Numbered from the stretch's first letter, positions 1-7,716 are shown. The stretch is DNA of 64,000 bases from Pseudorhodoferax aquiterrae (GCF_014652235.1 NZ_BMYK01000004.1:124001-188000), one strand, 5' to 3'. Numbers and translations are program-made. The notes: generated by a model from the letters alone, not told the origin.

Positions 1-155
1 AAGCCCTGCAACAGCTCCTGCAGCACCAGGCCTGTCGTCACGACCGTGTCTGCCCCGGCGAGCGCCTCGCGCAGCAGCTGAACTTCCGGCGCCGTCGCGG
101 TTCCGTCGCGCCGCAGCGCAAGCGACCACACGCTAGTGTCGACCAGCAGGCTCAC
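1..155 (-). CDS. vapC: VapC-type PIN-domain toxin, N-terminal part (cut by window edge)
   Basis: The reverse strand from a GTG at 155 reads (M)SLLVDTSVWSLALRRDGTA and continues to the window edge, so only about 51 residues are visible. The opening LLVDTSVW with its first conserved aspartate is the hallmark of PIN-domain ribonucleases, the toxins of VapBC systems, which cleave RNA (often tRNA) using a Mg-binding acidic pocket. The later acidic residues lie outside the window, so catalytic completeness cannot be judged. The antitoxin gene is immediately upstream at 274-474. Between them lie two copies of a roughly 60-bp repeat, the second of which ends exactly at this start codon. The start is supported by the PIN motif beginning at once, but GTG use makes it slightly uncertain. 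Confidence 0.85.
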   Translation of the reverse strand, partial: MSLLVDTSVWSLALRRDGTATAPEVQLLREALAGADTVVTTGLVLQELLQG

Positions 156-277
156 GGAGTACCTTCGCGCTGCGCGCTGCGGTGCTGAGCACCTCGGAGC
201 GGCCCGGCGGTGCTCACTGGAGTACCTTCGGCTTCGCCTGCGGTGCGAGCGCCTTCGGGCGGCCGGGCGGCGCTCAT
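156..277 (-). repeat. Two tandem imperfect 60/62-bp units between vapB and vapC
   Basis: Read on the minus strand, unit 1 (277 to 218) and unit 2 (217 to 156) are clearly related. Each begins (A/G)TGAGC followed by a GCCG/CGGCC-rich segment and a GCTC...CACCGCAG segment. Each ends in GAAGGTACTCC just before the next GTGAGC. The first unit begins inside the vapB stop (ATGA overlap) and the second runs into the vapC start, so vapC appears to take its GTG and upstream AAGG from the repeat end. The units differ in length by 2 bp and do not keep one reading frame through to vapC. Confidence 0.7.
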
Positions 278-474
278 GCGCGGCTGCGTTCCGCCTTGTG
301 GTCGTAGCTGGCATCCCAGTCGAGCTTGCCGAACAGCTCCGCCAGCTTGTGCTGTTCACGGCGTGCCACGAATTCCTTCAAGGCCAGTGTGACGGCGGCC
401 TTCTTGGTCGGCTCTCCACTGAGTTCCAGAACCTGGTCCAGCAGCCGGGGATCGAGTGCAAGGTTGGTTGCCAT
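274..474 (-). CDS. vapB: VapB-family antitoxin
   Basis: A 66-residue protein beginning MATNLALDPRLLDQVLELSG. The short strand-forming N-terminus followed by EPTKKAAVTLALKEFVARRE matches the ribbon-helix-helix antitoxins paired with PIN toxins (VapB / DUF2191 type). The basic-hydrophobic N-terminal half should bind operator DNA as a dimer. The C-terminal half (LAELFGKLDWDASYDHKAER) is the usual toxin-wrapping tail with its aromatic and acidic residues. An excellent Shine-Dalgarno AAGGAGG lies 6 bases ahead of the ATG. The partner PIN toxin is downstream on the same strand, but unusually separated by about 120 bp of repeats instead of overlapping. An imperfect palindrome at 487-504 sits in the leader and is the probable autoregulatory site. 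Confidence 0.88.
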   Translation of the reverse strand: MATNLALDPRLLDQVLELSGEPTKKAAVTLALKEFVARREQHKLAELFGKLDWDASYDHKAERSRA

Positions 475-486
475 GTGTGCCTCCTT

Positions 487-504
487 GTGTGGAAGTCTAC
501 ACAC
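487..504. promoter_or_regulatory. Probable VapB(C) operator
   Basis: GTGTGGA-AGTC-TACACAC is an inverted repeat with 7-bp arms and one mismatch, located 13-30 bp upstream of the vapB start codon. Toxin-antitoxin operons are typically autorepressed through such a leader palindrome; the role here is inferred from position and symmetry. Confidence 0.5.
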
Positions 505-570
505 GCCGTTCCGACGTTGCGAGGGGCAGGGGCATCGGCGTTGCAGGACGCCTGTGCGAGCATGCAGGCC

Positions 571-1104
571 ATGCCCGATCTGCGCCAGCTGTCCCGCCAG
601 TTCCCCCATGCCGGCCGCGTGCAGGCCATCGTGCTGCGGCCCGCGCGCGACGCGCCGGCGCTGTCGGTGCAGCGTGCGCTGGCGCTGCCGGAGCGCGGCC
701 TGCAGGGCGACCGCAGCGCCGCGCGGCCTTCCGCGCGCCCGGGTGGCGGCAAGCGGCAGGTCACGCTGCTGCAGGCCGAGCACCTGCCGCTGCTCGCGGC
801 ATGGACCCGGTTGCCGCACATCGCGCCCACGCTGCTGCGCCGCAACCTCGTGGTCGAAGGGCTGAACCTCGTCGCGGCACGCACGCTGTTCGCCGACCAG
901 GCGCTGGAACTGCACATCGGCGCAGCTGTGGTGCTGCAGCTGACCGGCCCCTGCGATCCCTGCTCGAAGATGGAGGCTGCGCTGGGGCCGGGCGGCTACA
1001 ACGCACTGCGCGGCCATGGCGGCATGACGGCACGCGTGCTGCAGGGCGGGGAGATCGCGGTGGGGGATGCGGTGCGGGTGGTGGCCGTGCCGGCCGGCAC
1101 CTGA
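571..1104 (+). CDS. MOSC domain-containing protein
   Basis: About 177 residues, starting MPDLRQLSRQFPHAGRVQAI. The body matches the MOSC (molybdenum cofactor sulfurase C-terminal) fold, a small beta-rich domain that binds sulfur or molybdopterin and occurs alone in bacterial YiiM-like proteins. Visible signatures are the early GRVQAIVLRP strand, LPERGLQGDRS, RNLVVEGLNL, and the conserved cysteine region LTGPCDPCSKME followed by GHGGMTARVLQGGEIAVGD. These proteins are linked to detoxification of hydroxylated or N-oxidised compounds, but substrate cannot be told from sequence. An ATG three codons upstream (562) is an equally possible start. It is divergent from vapB and not obviously part of an operon. 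Confidence 0.82.
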   Translation: MPDLRQLSRQFPHAGRVQAIVLRPARDAPALSVQRALALPERGLQGDRSAARPSARPGGGKRQVTLLQAEHLPLLAAWTRLPHIAPTLLRRNLVVEGLNLVAARTLFADQALELHIGAAVVLQLTGPCDPCSKMEAALGPGGYNALRGHGGMTARVLQGGEIAVGDAVRVVAVPAGT

Positions 1105-1134
1105 CCGGCCACTTCGTCGGCGCGCAGGGCCGCC

Positions 1135-1698
1135 TCAGCCCTCTGCCGACTCCTGCAGCGCGCGGATCTCGGCCTCGCTCCAGCGCGGCGTGATGTGCTG
1201 CGGGCAGTTCCAGTCGAAGGCCTGCAGCCGCAGCCGCACGATGCGCTCGGGCCGGCCGCGGTAGCCCGGCACCGCGACCCGGGCGGTCAGCGCCGGGTCG
1301 GCGTCGAGCGCGAGCGTCTCGGCGTGGGCGTAGACCTTGAGCCGCGCGCGGCGCCGGTAGTCCATCAGGAACAGGCAGACCTTGTCGCTGGCCTGCAGGT
1401 TGCCGGTGCTGATGTACTGCCGGTTGCCGCGGAAGTCGGCAAAGGCCAGCGTGCGCTCGTCCAGCAGCTTCAGGAAGCCGCGCGGCCCGCCGCGGTGCTG
1501 CATGTAGGGCCAGCCCGTCTCCGACACCGTGGCCATGTAGAAGCTGTCGCGCTCGGCGATGAAGGCGGCCTCGGCTTCGGTGAAGCGGTCGAAGCTGCGG
1601 TCGTCCCGCACGTCGGTCCACAGGTGGTCGGCGCCCATCGCCGCCTGCGCGGCGCGCACGCTGGGGGTGATGGCGATGTCGAGGAATCCGTAGGACAT
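1135..1698 (-). CDS. Pyridoxamine 5'-phosphate oxidase (PPOX) family flavoprotein
   Basis: A 187-residue protein of the split-barrel FMN-binding family. It has FIAERDSFYMATVSETGWPYMQHRGGPRGFL near residues 45-75, the typical first barrel strands that hold flavin phosphate, and then FADFRGNRQYISTGNL and KVCLFLMDY. Members reduce or oxidise small molecules with FMN or F420, and many remain uncharacterised. It is too divergent from PdxH to be called the vitamin B6 enzyme. The gene is divergent from a LysR regulator (1803) across a 104-bp gap with inverted repeats, which suggests that LysR controls it. Family is certain, substrate unknown. Confidence 0.87.
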   Translation of the reverse strand: MSYGFLDIAITPSVRAAQAAMGADHLWTDVRDDRSFDRFTEAEAAFIAERDSFYMATVSETGWPYMQHRGGPRGFLKLLDERTLAFADFRGNRQYISTGNLQASDKVCLFLMDYRRRARLKVYAHAETLALDADPALTARVAVPGYRGRPERIVRLRLQAFDWNCPQHITPRWSEAEIRALQESAEG

Positions 1699-1723
1699 GG
1701 TGTTCTCCTGGTGGAGTTGCCAT

Positions 1724-1771
1724 GGTGCACCTTTCCATCTGATTTGATAATCCGGTTCTGGGAAGAATCAG
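1724..1771. promoter_or_regulatory. Divergent promoter/operator region between PPOX gene and LysR gene
   Basis: The 104-bp gap contains the palindrome GGTGCACC (1724-1731) and an inverted repeat CTGATT (1739-1744) / AATCAG (1766-1771) flanking a TTGATAATCC segment that resembles a -10 hexamer. LysR proteins usually bind such interrupted dyads (T-N11-A type) between themselves and a divergent target; assignment is by position and symmetry only. Confidence 0.4.
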
Positions 1772-1802
1772 TCTCCCGAAATCTGGAAGGATGCGCCGGC
1801 CC

Positions 1803-2726
1803 ATGGACCGTCTGAAAGCGATGGCGATGCTCGTGAAGGTCACGGAGACCGGCAGCCTGTCGGCCGCCGGACGGGCGCTGCAGATGCCGCTGGCCACGCT
1901 GAGCCGCCGCATCTCGGACCTGGAGGCGCAGCTGGGCACGCGGCTGTTGACCCGCACCACGCGCAAGCTCACGCTGACGGATGCGGGCCAGGCCTACGTG
2001 GCCGCCGCGCGCCGCATCCTGGACCTGGTGGACGCGGCTGAGCAGGAGGCCACGGGCGAGTTCACGGCGCCCAAGGGCGATCTGGTCGTCACCGCGCCCG
2101 TGCTGTTCGGCCGGCTGCATGTGCTGCCCATCGTGGCCGATTTCCTCGCGGCGTTCACGCAGATCGACATCCGGCTGGTGCTGGCCGACCGCAACGTGGA
2201 TCTGGTCGACGACCACATCGACATGGCCGTGCGCATCGGCCACCTGCCGGACAGCGCCATGGTCGCGACCCAGGTCGGCGTGTTGCGCACGGTGGCCTGC
2301 GCCAGTCCGGCGCTGCTGGCCCGGCTGGGTGCACCGTACGCACCCGAGGATCTGGCGCAGTGGCCCTGCATCGCGGTGGACGCGCCCGGGCCGGCATCGT
2401 CCTGGCGCTTCGGCGACCCGCGGTCGGCCGGGGCACGCGAGGTGGTGGTCCGGCCCCGCCTGCGCGTCACGCATCCAGAGGCCGCTGCAGACGCGGCGGT
2501 GCGCGGCATCGGCATCGCGCGGCTGCTGCACTACCAGGCGGTGGATGCGCTGCGCCGTGGCGCGCTGCAGCTGGTGCTCGAACCCTGGGAGCCGCCGCCG
2601 GTGCCGGTGCACCTGGTGCATGCATCGCGCGGGCAGATGCCCCTCAAGATGCGCCGCTTCCTGGACACCGCGGCGCCGCGGCTGCGGCAGGTGCTGGCGG
2701 AGATCGGCGGCGCGCCGTCCGCCTAG
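1803..2726 (+). CDS. LysR-family transcriptional regulator
   Basis: About 307 residues beginning MDRLKAMAMLVKVTETGSLS. The N-terminal winged helix-turn-helix is classic: SAAGRALQMPLATLSRRISDLEAQLGTRLLTR then KLTLTDAGQAY. It is followed by a periplasmic-binding-like effector domain from about residue 88 (GDLVVTAPVLFGRLHVLPIV). The subgroup with LATLSRRI...ARRLLHYQAVDALRRGAL resembles DhcR/AaeR-like regulators that control divergent oxidoreductases. An upstream ATG at 1791 is in frame, but the GGAAGG ribosome site abuts it directly, so 1803 is preferred. The divergent PPOX gene is the likely target. The effector is unknown. Confidence 0.9.
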   Translation: MDRLKAMAMLVKVTETGSLSAAGRALQMPLATLSRRISDLEAQLGTRLLTRTTRKLTLTDAGQAYVAAARRILDLVDAAEQEATGEFTAPKGDLVVTAPVLFGRLHVLPIVADFLAAFTQIDIRLVLADRNVDLVDDHIDMAVRIGHLPDSAMVATQVGVLRTVACASPALLARLGAPYAPEDLAQWPCIAVDAPGPASSWRFGDPRSAGAREVVVRPRLRVTHPEAAADAAVRGIGIARLLHYQAVDALRRGALQLVLEPWEPPPVPVHLVHASRGQMPLKMRRFLDTAAPRLRQVLAEIGGAPSA

Positions 2727-2747
2727 CGGGCCGAGCCCAGGCCGCGC

Positions 2748-3989
2748 TCATGGCGCCGGCAGCGCCATTGCGCGCAGCGCCTGCAGCGCGGCGCGGCGTT
2801 CGCGTTCGCGCGTGCCACCGCGCAGCTGGTCCGCCACCCATGCGGCGCGGCCCAACGCGATGCCACCGCGGCTGCGCCAGGCGAGTGCCTCGGCATCGGG
2901 CCGGTGCAGCATGGCCGCCAGCCACACGGCCTGCGCTGGCGCCAGTTGCCGCGCGCTGCGCCCGAAGTAGCCGCGCGCCGCGGCCTCGGCACCGCACAGC
3001 CCGCTGCCCCAGGGCGCGTTGTCCAGGTACAGCTGCAGGATGCGTGCCTTGCCCAGCGTCTGCTCCATCTCCACGGCGTACAGCAGCTCGCGCAGCTTGC
3101 GCGTGGCGCTGCGTTCGTCGCCCGTCACGAGGCGTTTGGCCAGTTGCTGGCTCAGCGAGCTGCCGCCCCGTCGCACCGCGCCCGCAATCTGGTTGCCCTG
3201 CAGCGCGGCCTGCAGTTCCACCAGGTCGTAGCCAGGATGCTCGAAGAAGCGCTGGTCTTCGGCGGCGAGCACGGCACGCACCAGCCAGTCGTGCTGACGC
3301 AGCCGGCTCGGTGCGCCGCAGCTGCTTGCCGCGTGGGCCAGCGCTTCGGTGCCCAGTCCCTGGACGGCGAAACCTTCGATCTGCGGCACCACGCGCAGCG
3401 CGCCCCCGGGCAGCTGCAACTGCACGCGCAGGGCCACCTGGCCGTCGATGCGCGCCTGGGCCAGCTCGGGCAGCTGCGGCGCCAGCACGGCATAGGCGTC
3501 GGCGATCGGCGTGGCGGGCAGGCGCAGATGCAGCGCCAGGCCGCCTTGCTGCAGCCGGCCTGTGAACCAGGCCTGCAGGGCCGGGCCGCCGGCCGTTCCC
3601 GCGTCGGCCCGCAGCCGGCCCTGCACGGTCTCGAAGTCACGGAACAGCGAGAGCTGCAGCCGCTGCAGCTGCAGCGGCGCGCTGCCCAGCGCGGGCGCGG
3701 GCAACGCACACGGCGCGCACTGCAGGTGCAGGCTGCGGTCGGCCGCTTGCCAGTGCAGCTGCACCGGTCCCCAGCGCGTGGCCAGGCGGCGGCCATCGAG
3801 CCAGCGCGCAAACGGCGCGGCCGTGGCGAGCCGCAGCGCGGCCGGCACGCTGACGTCGGTGCGCCAGGGGCCGAGGCGCACGGAGGTCGCCCACTCGCCG
3901 GGGCGTGGCGCCAGCAGGTAAAGCGTCACCGCGATGGCGAGCAGCGCGGCGACGAGCAGGCCCGCCAGAGCGGCCAGCAGCCCGCGCAT
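2748..3989 (-). CDS. GT51 peptidoglycan glycosyltransferase-domain protein of the exosortase operon
   Basis: About 413 residues, with one N-terminal membrane anchor (residues 4-24, LLAALAGLLVAALLAIAVTLY). A long middle region of about 200 residues of unknown function follows, then a C-terminal transglycosylase (GT51) domain. Its signatures are visible: VLAAEDQRFFEHPGYD with the catalytic Glu, GGSSLSQQLAKRL, KLRELLYAVEMEQTLGKARILQLYLDNAPWG, and GYFGRSARQL. There is no transpeptidase domain, so it resembles monofunctional MtgA but with an extra insert. A GTG at 4007, overlapping the stop of the upstream gene, is an alternative start. It is the last of four overlapping genes with the exosortase, so it may remodel the wall for export or anchoring of the VIT-vWA protein. 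Confidence 0.85.
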   Translation of the reverse strand: MRGLLAALAGLLVAALLAIAVTLYLLAPRPGEWATSVRLGPWRTDVSVPAALRLATAAPFARWLDGRRLATRWGPVQLHWQAADRSLHLQCAPCALPAPALGSAPLQLQRLQLSLFRDFETVQGRLRADAGTAGGPALQAWFTGRLQQGGLALHLRLPATPIADAYAVLAPQLPELAQARIDGQVALRVQLQLPGGALRVVPQIEGFAVQGLGTEALAHAASSCGAPSRLRQHDWLVRAVLAAEDQRFFEHPGYDLVELQAALQGNQIAGAVRRGGSSLSQQLAKRLVTGDERSATRKLRELLYAVEMEQTLGKARILQLYLDNAPWGSGLCGAEAAARGYFGRSARQLAPAQAVWLAAMLHRPDAEALAWRSRGGIALGRAAWVADQLRGGTRERERRAALQALRAMALPAP

Positions 3990-4003
3990 GGCGCGCCGGG
4001 TGG

Positions 4004-4588
4004 TCACAGCAGGCCCCGGGCTGCGATGGGCGTGGCCGTCGTCACCGCCAGCCAGGGACCGGTGGACTGGCCGCGCAGGGCCGCCCAGTACCAGGCCGAG
4101 GTGTCGGTGAAGGCCCGGCCCTGGGCGTCGGTCGTGCGTTCGCACACGCGCAGCGCCTGGTCGCCCCGGCGCGTGGCGGTGAAGCAGCGCCACAGCTGTG
4201 CGTGGGCATCGTGCTCGAGCCGGGCGCTGGCGATGCCGTAGCCCAGCGCGCGGTAGCAGTCCTCGGCGGGATGCAGCATGCGCGTGGGCGCGGTCACGTG
4301 GCGCAGCACCAGCACGCGTTCGCCGTCGGTCATGCGCGCGATGGCGCCCGGGAACTGCCGCGCGAAGCGCTGCTCCACCGGCCCCAGGGCCAGAGGCCGC
4401 AGCGTGGCGCCTTCCCAGTGGCTCGGCCATTCCCAGGCCGTGGCCTCGGCCGGCGCCGCGGCGGCGGGCCAGACGGCCTGGGCCGCGCTCCAGAGCAGGC
4501 ACCAGGCCAGGCCGGTGGCGAAGACGGTCTTGTGCAGCACGCGCTGCACGAAGCGGTTGGCGAACAGGGTTTCAAGCCGCGTGGGCAT
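4004..4588 (-). CDS. EpsI-like exosortase-associated protein
   Basis: A 194-residue protein starting MPTRLETLFANRFVQ, with a hydrophobic segment at residues 21-45 that anchors it in the inner membrane. The periplasmic part contains HPAEDCYRALGYGI, matching the conserved C-terminal exosortase/EpsI motif (P-x-x-C...G-W/Y), then LWRCFTATRRGDQALRVCERTT and AWYWAAL. EpsI-type proteins work with exosortases in processing PEP-CTERM proteins or polysaccharide export. The start codon lies inside the end of the exosortase gene (17-bp overlap), so the two are translated together. In other exosortases this domain is often fused at the C-terminus; here it is a separate polypeptide. The match is by motif, so the family name is moderately sure. 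Confidence 0.72.
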   Translation of the reverse strand: MPTRLETLFANRFVQRVLHKTVFATGLAWCLLWSAAQAVWPAAAAPAEATAWEWPSHWEGATLRPLALGPVEQRFARQFPGAIARMTDGERVLVLRHVTAPTRMLHPAEDCYRALGYGIASARLEHDAHAQLWRCFTATRRGDQALRVCERTTDAQGRAFTDTSAWYWAALRGQSTGPWLAVTTATPIAARGLL

Positions 4589-5444
4589 GGCGCACTCCGA
4601 GGGACAGGGGGTGGACAACGGGCCGCTGGACCTGCCAGGCGACAGCGGCACAGACCGCGCCGAGCACCGCCAGGCCCAGCGCTTCGTGGCCCCAGGCCGG
4701 CAGCGGCCGGCCCGCGCCCTCGGCCGCCACGAGCAGCGTGTTGCGCAGCACGTTGCCAGCCAGCACCGTGAGGCCCACGAACGGCAGGCGGGCCAGCACC
4801 GTGCGGTCGGCCAGGCCCGCCCACAGCGCCGTGGCAGCGGCCGTGAAGTAGCCCAGCCAAGCCATCTGCACCCCCGAGCAGGGTGCGTCCACGATGACGA
4901 GGCGGCCGTCCACGCGCAGCGTGCTGCCCTCGCGCCAGACCGTGAAGAACGGCGCCAGCAGCCAATGCGCGGCCTCGGCCGTGAGCACGCGCAGCGGGTA
5001 GCCGGCGTAGAACTGCAGCGAGGACAGCAGCGGCAGCGCCAGCACCGCGAGCAGCAGCACGGGCGTGGCCGCCACCTGGCGCGGCAGGAAGGCCAGCAGC
5101 GCCGCGGCCAGCGCGAGCACGGCCAGCAGACTGGCCAGCAGCGGCGCCAGCGTGCCGCGCAGCATCGTGGCGGCAAGCGTCAGCGCCGCGGCGGCGGCCA
5201 GCCAGCCCAGCGCGGGCGAAGCACGCAAGGCCTTGCGGTGCACGCCGACCAGCGTGGCGAGCGCGGCCAGCGCGAGCAGGCCCAGCGGGTCGTCGGCGCC
5301 ATCGGCCAAGCGCCGCGCCATCCAGACCCAGGCGGGCAGCAGGGCCAGCGCCTGCAGCGCGATCCAGGCCCCCGCGGGCAGGCGGTCGAAGGCGATGCCC
5401 CAGCGCACGAAGCGCGGGTTGCGGACCAGGTCGTGGGCGGTCAT
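4572..5444 (-). CDS. Exosortase (XrtQ-like, dedicated to the adjacent VIT-vWA protein)
   Basis: A 290-residue polytopic membrane protein with about eight hydrophobic helices. The three exosortase/archaeosortase active-site residues are all in the expected contexts: Cys189 in VDAPCSGVQMAW, Arg234 in GNVLRNTLL, and His253 in WGHEALGL. Exosortases recognise a C-terminal PEP tripartite signal, cleave it in the periplasmic face of the inner membrane and pass the protein to the outer envelope. The start ATG overlaps the TGA of the VIT-vWA gene (ATGA), and that protein ends in a PEP signal, so enzyme and substrate are encoded together. No exopolysaccharide genes are nearby, unlike the general EpsH type. 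Assignment to subtype Q rests on gene context and is less certain than the exosortase call. Confidence 0.88.
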   Translation of the reverse strand: MTAHDLVRNPRFVRWGIAFDRLPAGAWIALQALALLPAWVWMARRLADGADDPLGLLALAALATLVGVHRKALRASPALGWLAAAAALTLAATMLRGTLAPLLASLLAVLALAAALLAFLPRQVAATPVLLLAVLALPLLSSLQFYAGYPLRVLTAEAAHWLLAPFFTVWREGSTLRVDGRLVIVDAPCSGVQMAWLGYFTAAATALWAGLADRTVLARLPFVGLTVLAGNVLRNTLLVAAEGAGRPLPAWGHEALGLAVLGAVCAAVAWQVQRPVVHPLSLGVRHAHAA

Positions 5445-7510
5445 CGCGTGAAGCTCCTATTGCGCGTGCGCTGGGCGCGGCGGCGCAGCATGGCCAGCAC
5501 CGAGAGCACCAGCAGCACGGCCCCCAGGGTCTCGGGCTCGGGCGTGCTGGGCACCTCGGCGCCGGCGATCGCCAGCGCGCTTTCCTCCACACCCTGGGGC
5601 AGCGGCTGCGGCTGCTGCACGTGCCGGCTGGCGCCCGGCGCCGGGTTGCGCACCACCTGGTCGACCGCGATGAAGCTCGTGTAGGGCGTCAGCAGCGCAT
5701 AGTCCAGGCCGAGCTGGGTGATCGCGGCGCGCTGGGCGTCGCCGCCTTCCAGGGCCTCCTGGTCGGCCAGCTGGGCGATGCGGTGGCGGGCCCAGAGCGC
5801 CGGCAGCGCGGCGGCCTGGCCGGGCGGGGCCGGCTGCACCTCCACGCTCTGCGCCCAAGGGCCGGCGGCTGTGTGGCCTTGCACCCGCATGCGGCCCTGC
5901 GGCTGGCCGCGCCATTTGCCGAACACCACCACGGGGCGCTCGCCCAGCACGTCGGGCTGCACGGCGGGTTCGAGGTCATACACGTCCAGGCCCTCGAACT
6001 GCAGCTGCACGCCGGTCAGCACGGGCGACTCCACCATGCGCCGGAAACGCGCCGCCTGCTCGGGCGCCTGCACCGGGTCGGTGATGACGAAGGGCTCGCC
6101 GCCACCGGCGCGGGCCAGGCCTTCGAGCAGCGCGCGGTTGACCGCCGAGCCGATGCCGAAGGCGAACAGGTTGGCCTGGTTCAAGTGGCGTCGCACGAGC
6201 GCAAAGGCCTCCTGCTCCACCGTCACGTAGCCGTCGGTCACGACGACGATGGTGCGCGCCACGGCGGGCGCCTTGGGCTGGTCGTAGACGCGGCGCAGCG
6301 CCGGGATCAGCTCGGTGCCGCCCGCGCCCATGGTCTGGTCGAGCGCCGCCAGTGCGCGGGCGATGTGGGCCTGCGTGGCCGGCACCGACTGGGGCGCCAG
6401 CATGCGGCTGCTGCCCGAGAACAGCAGCACGTTGAAGCGGTCGCCGGGCCGCATGCCTTTCAGAAGGCGCTGCAGCATGGCCTTGGCCGTGTCCAGCGGA
6501 AAGCCGTGCATGGAGCCCGAGATGTCGACCACGAAGATGTATTCGCGCGGCGCGATCTGCGTGGCCGCGACGGCCTTGGGCGGCGCGACCAGCGCGAGGA
6601 AGAAGTTCTCGGCGTTCGGGCCCCGGCCTTCGGACAGCAGGAGGCCGGCGGCCAGTTCGTCGCCGGCCAGGCCGTAGTCGAGCACGAAGTCGCGGTCGTT
6701 GGCCGGGCCGCGGCCTTCGGCCAGGCGCACGCTGGCGTGGCGGGGCCGCTCCTGCGTCTGCACCACGTCGATGGCGTGCGTGCGCGAGCGGATGTCCTGC
6801 AGCGGCAGCGGCGCGTCCAGCTGCATCTGCAGCGTGAAGCGGCTCGCAGGTGGCTCGCCGGCACGCAGCGTGGGCTGGGCCGCCCAGGTGGCGCCGCCCT
6901 GGCTGGCCGCATGCGCGTAGCGCGGGCCGACGACGGTGGGGAAGACGAAGGCGTAGCGCCCGTCCTGCGGCAGCAGCAACTCGGTGTAGCGCAGCTCCAC
7001 CTGCACGTCGTCGCCTGGCAGGATGTTGGCCACCCGCATCTGGAACACGTTGGACCGGTGCTGCTCGAGCAGCGCGGCGGTCCTGCCCTCCTGCTTGGCG
7101 GCTGCGAATTCGATGCGCGCCTGCTGCTTCTCGCGGATCTGCGCGGTGACGACACGCTCGCCCAGCCGCACCTGCAGCCCGCCCACGGCGGCGCGCGTGG
7201 AGCCCGGGAACACATAGTCGGCCTCGATGGCCGCCTGGCCCTCGTTGCGGTAGTGCTGCACCACTCGGACTTCGGCGATCACGCCGGAGACCTGCACCGA
7301 GACCTCGGTGCCCTTGAGCGGCAGCTGGTCCACGCCCGTCGCGGCGCCCCGCACGAGGAAGTAGGGGCTCTCGGTCTGCTGGCGCGGGCCGTCGGCATCG
7401 CGCGTCTGCGCATCGACGGGGCGGTGCAGCAGCGCCGCGCACAGCGCCAGCATCGCCGCGGCGAGCCAGCGCCCGGTGGCGCTCTGGGGAAGGAGGAGGA
7501 AGGCGATCAC
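5441..7510 (-). CDS. VIT and vWA domain surface protein with PEP-type exosortase sorting signal
   Basis: About 689 residues from a GTG at 7510. A signal peptide (residues 15-35, WLAAAMLALCAALLHRPVDA) is followed by a VIT domain (about 50-190). That domain includes VVQHYRNEGQAAIEADYVFP and the K-Q-x-A-R-I-x-F-A-A-A-K-Q-E-G-R run before LLEQHRSNVFQM. A vWA domain (about 322-500) has the intact metal-binding motif D329-I-S-G-S and a later TDG. The C-terminus has PEP at 657-659, a hydrophobic stretch GAVLLVLSVLAML and an arginine-rich tail, which together form the exosortase signal. The exosortase is the next gene. Proteins of this VIT-vWA type probably mediate metal-dependent adhesion outside the cell. 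The start is uncertain; longer frames would run into the divergent gene. Confidence 0.88.
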   Translation of the reverse strand: MIAFLLLPQSATGRWLAAAMLALCAALLHRPVDAQTRDADGPRQQTESPYFLVRGAATGVDQLPLKGTEVSVQVSGVIAEVRVVQHYRNEGQAAIEADYVFPGSTRAAVGGLQVRLGERVVTAQIREKQQARIEFAAAKQEGRTAALLEQHRSNVFQMRVANILPGDDVQVELRYTELLLPQDGRYAFVFPTVVGPRYAHAASQGGATWAAQPTLRAGEPPASRFTLQMQLDAPLPLQDIRSRTHAIDVVQTQERPRHASVRLAEGRGPANDRDFVLDYGLAGDELAAGLLLSEGRGPNAENFFLALVAPPKAVAATQIAPREYIFVVDISGSMHGFPLDTAKAMLQRLLKGMRPGDRFNVLLFSGSSRMLAPQSVPATQAHIARALAALDQTMGAGGTELIPALRRVYDQPKAPAVARTIVVVTDGYVTVEQEAFALVRRHLNQANLFAFGIGSAVNRALLEGLARAGGGEPFVITDPVQAPEQAARFRRMVESPVLTGVQLQFEGLDVYDLEPAVQPDVLGERPVVVFGKWRGQPQGRMRVQGHTAAGPWAQSVEVQPAPPGQAAALPALWARHRIAQLADQEALEGGDAQRAAITQLGLDYALLTPYTSFIAVDQVVRNPAPGASRHVQQPQPLPQGVEESALAIAGAEVPSTPEPETLGAVLLVLSVLAMLRRRAQRTRNRSFTR

Positions 7511-7668
7511 GGGGTGTCCGCTGGAAGTGGCCGTGCGACGGTGCACGGCGCCACTGTCGGCCGCGTCTGAGAAGCCAGTGCGAAGGCGCCGGGCTTGTGT
7601 GAAGTCGGCGTGAAATGCTGCGGCGCCGGGCCCAGAATGGACGCAAGCCGTTTCCCTGGAGGACCACC

Positions 7669-7716
7669 ATGCGCTGCTGCTGCCCGCCCCATCCCCTGCG
7701 CTGTCCGGCATGCTGA
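7669..7716 (+). CDS. Cysteine-rich upstream ORF (leader peptide) coupled to the GFA gene
   Basis: A 15-codon ORF, MRCCCPPHPLRCPAC, with five cysteines, preceded by a strong GGAGG six bases ahead of its ATG. Its stop (TGA at 7714-7716) overlaps the first codons of the GFA gene (ATG at 7710), which itself has no good ribosome site. The CCC-PP arrangement should be slow to translate when cysteinyl-tRNA is short. Polycysteine upstream ORFs act as cysteine-responsive attenuators in other bacteria; the role here is inference from composition and arrangement. Confidence 0.5.
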   Translation: MRCCCPPHPLRCPAC

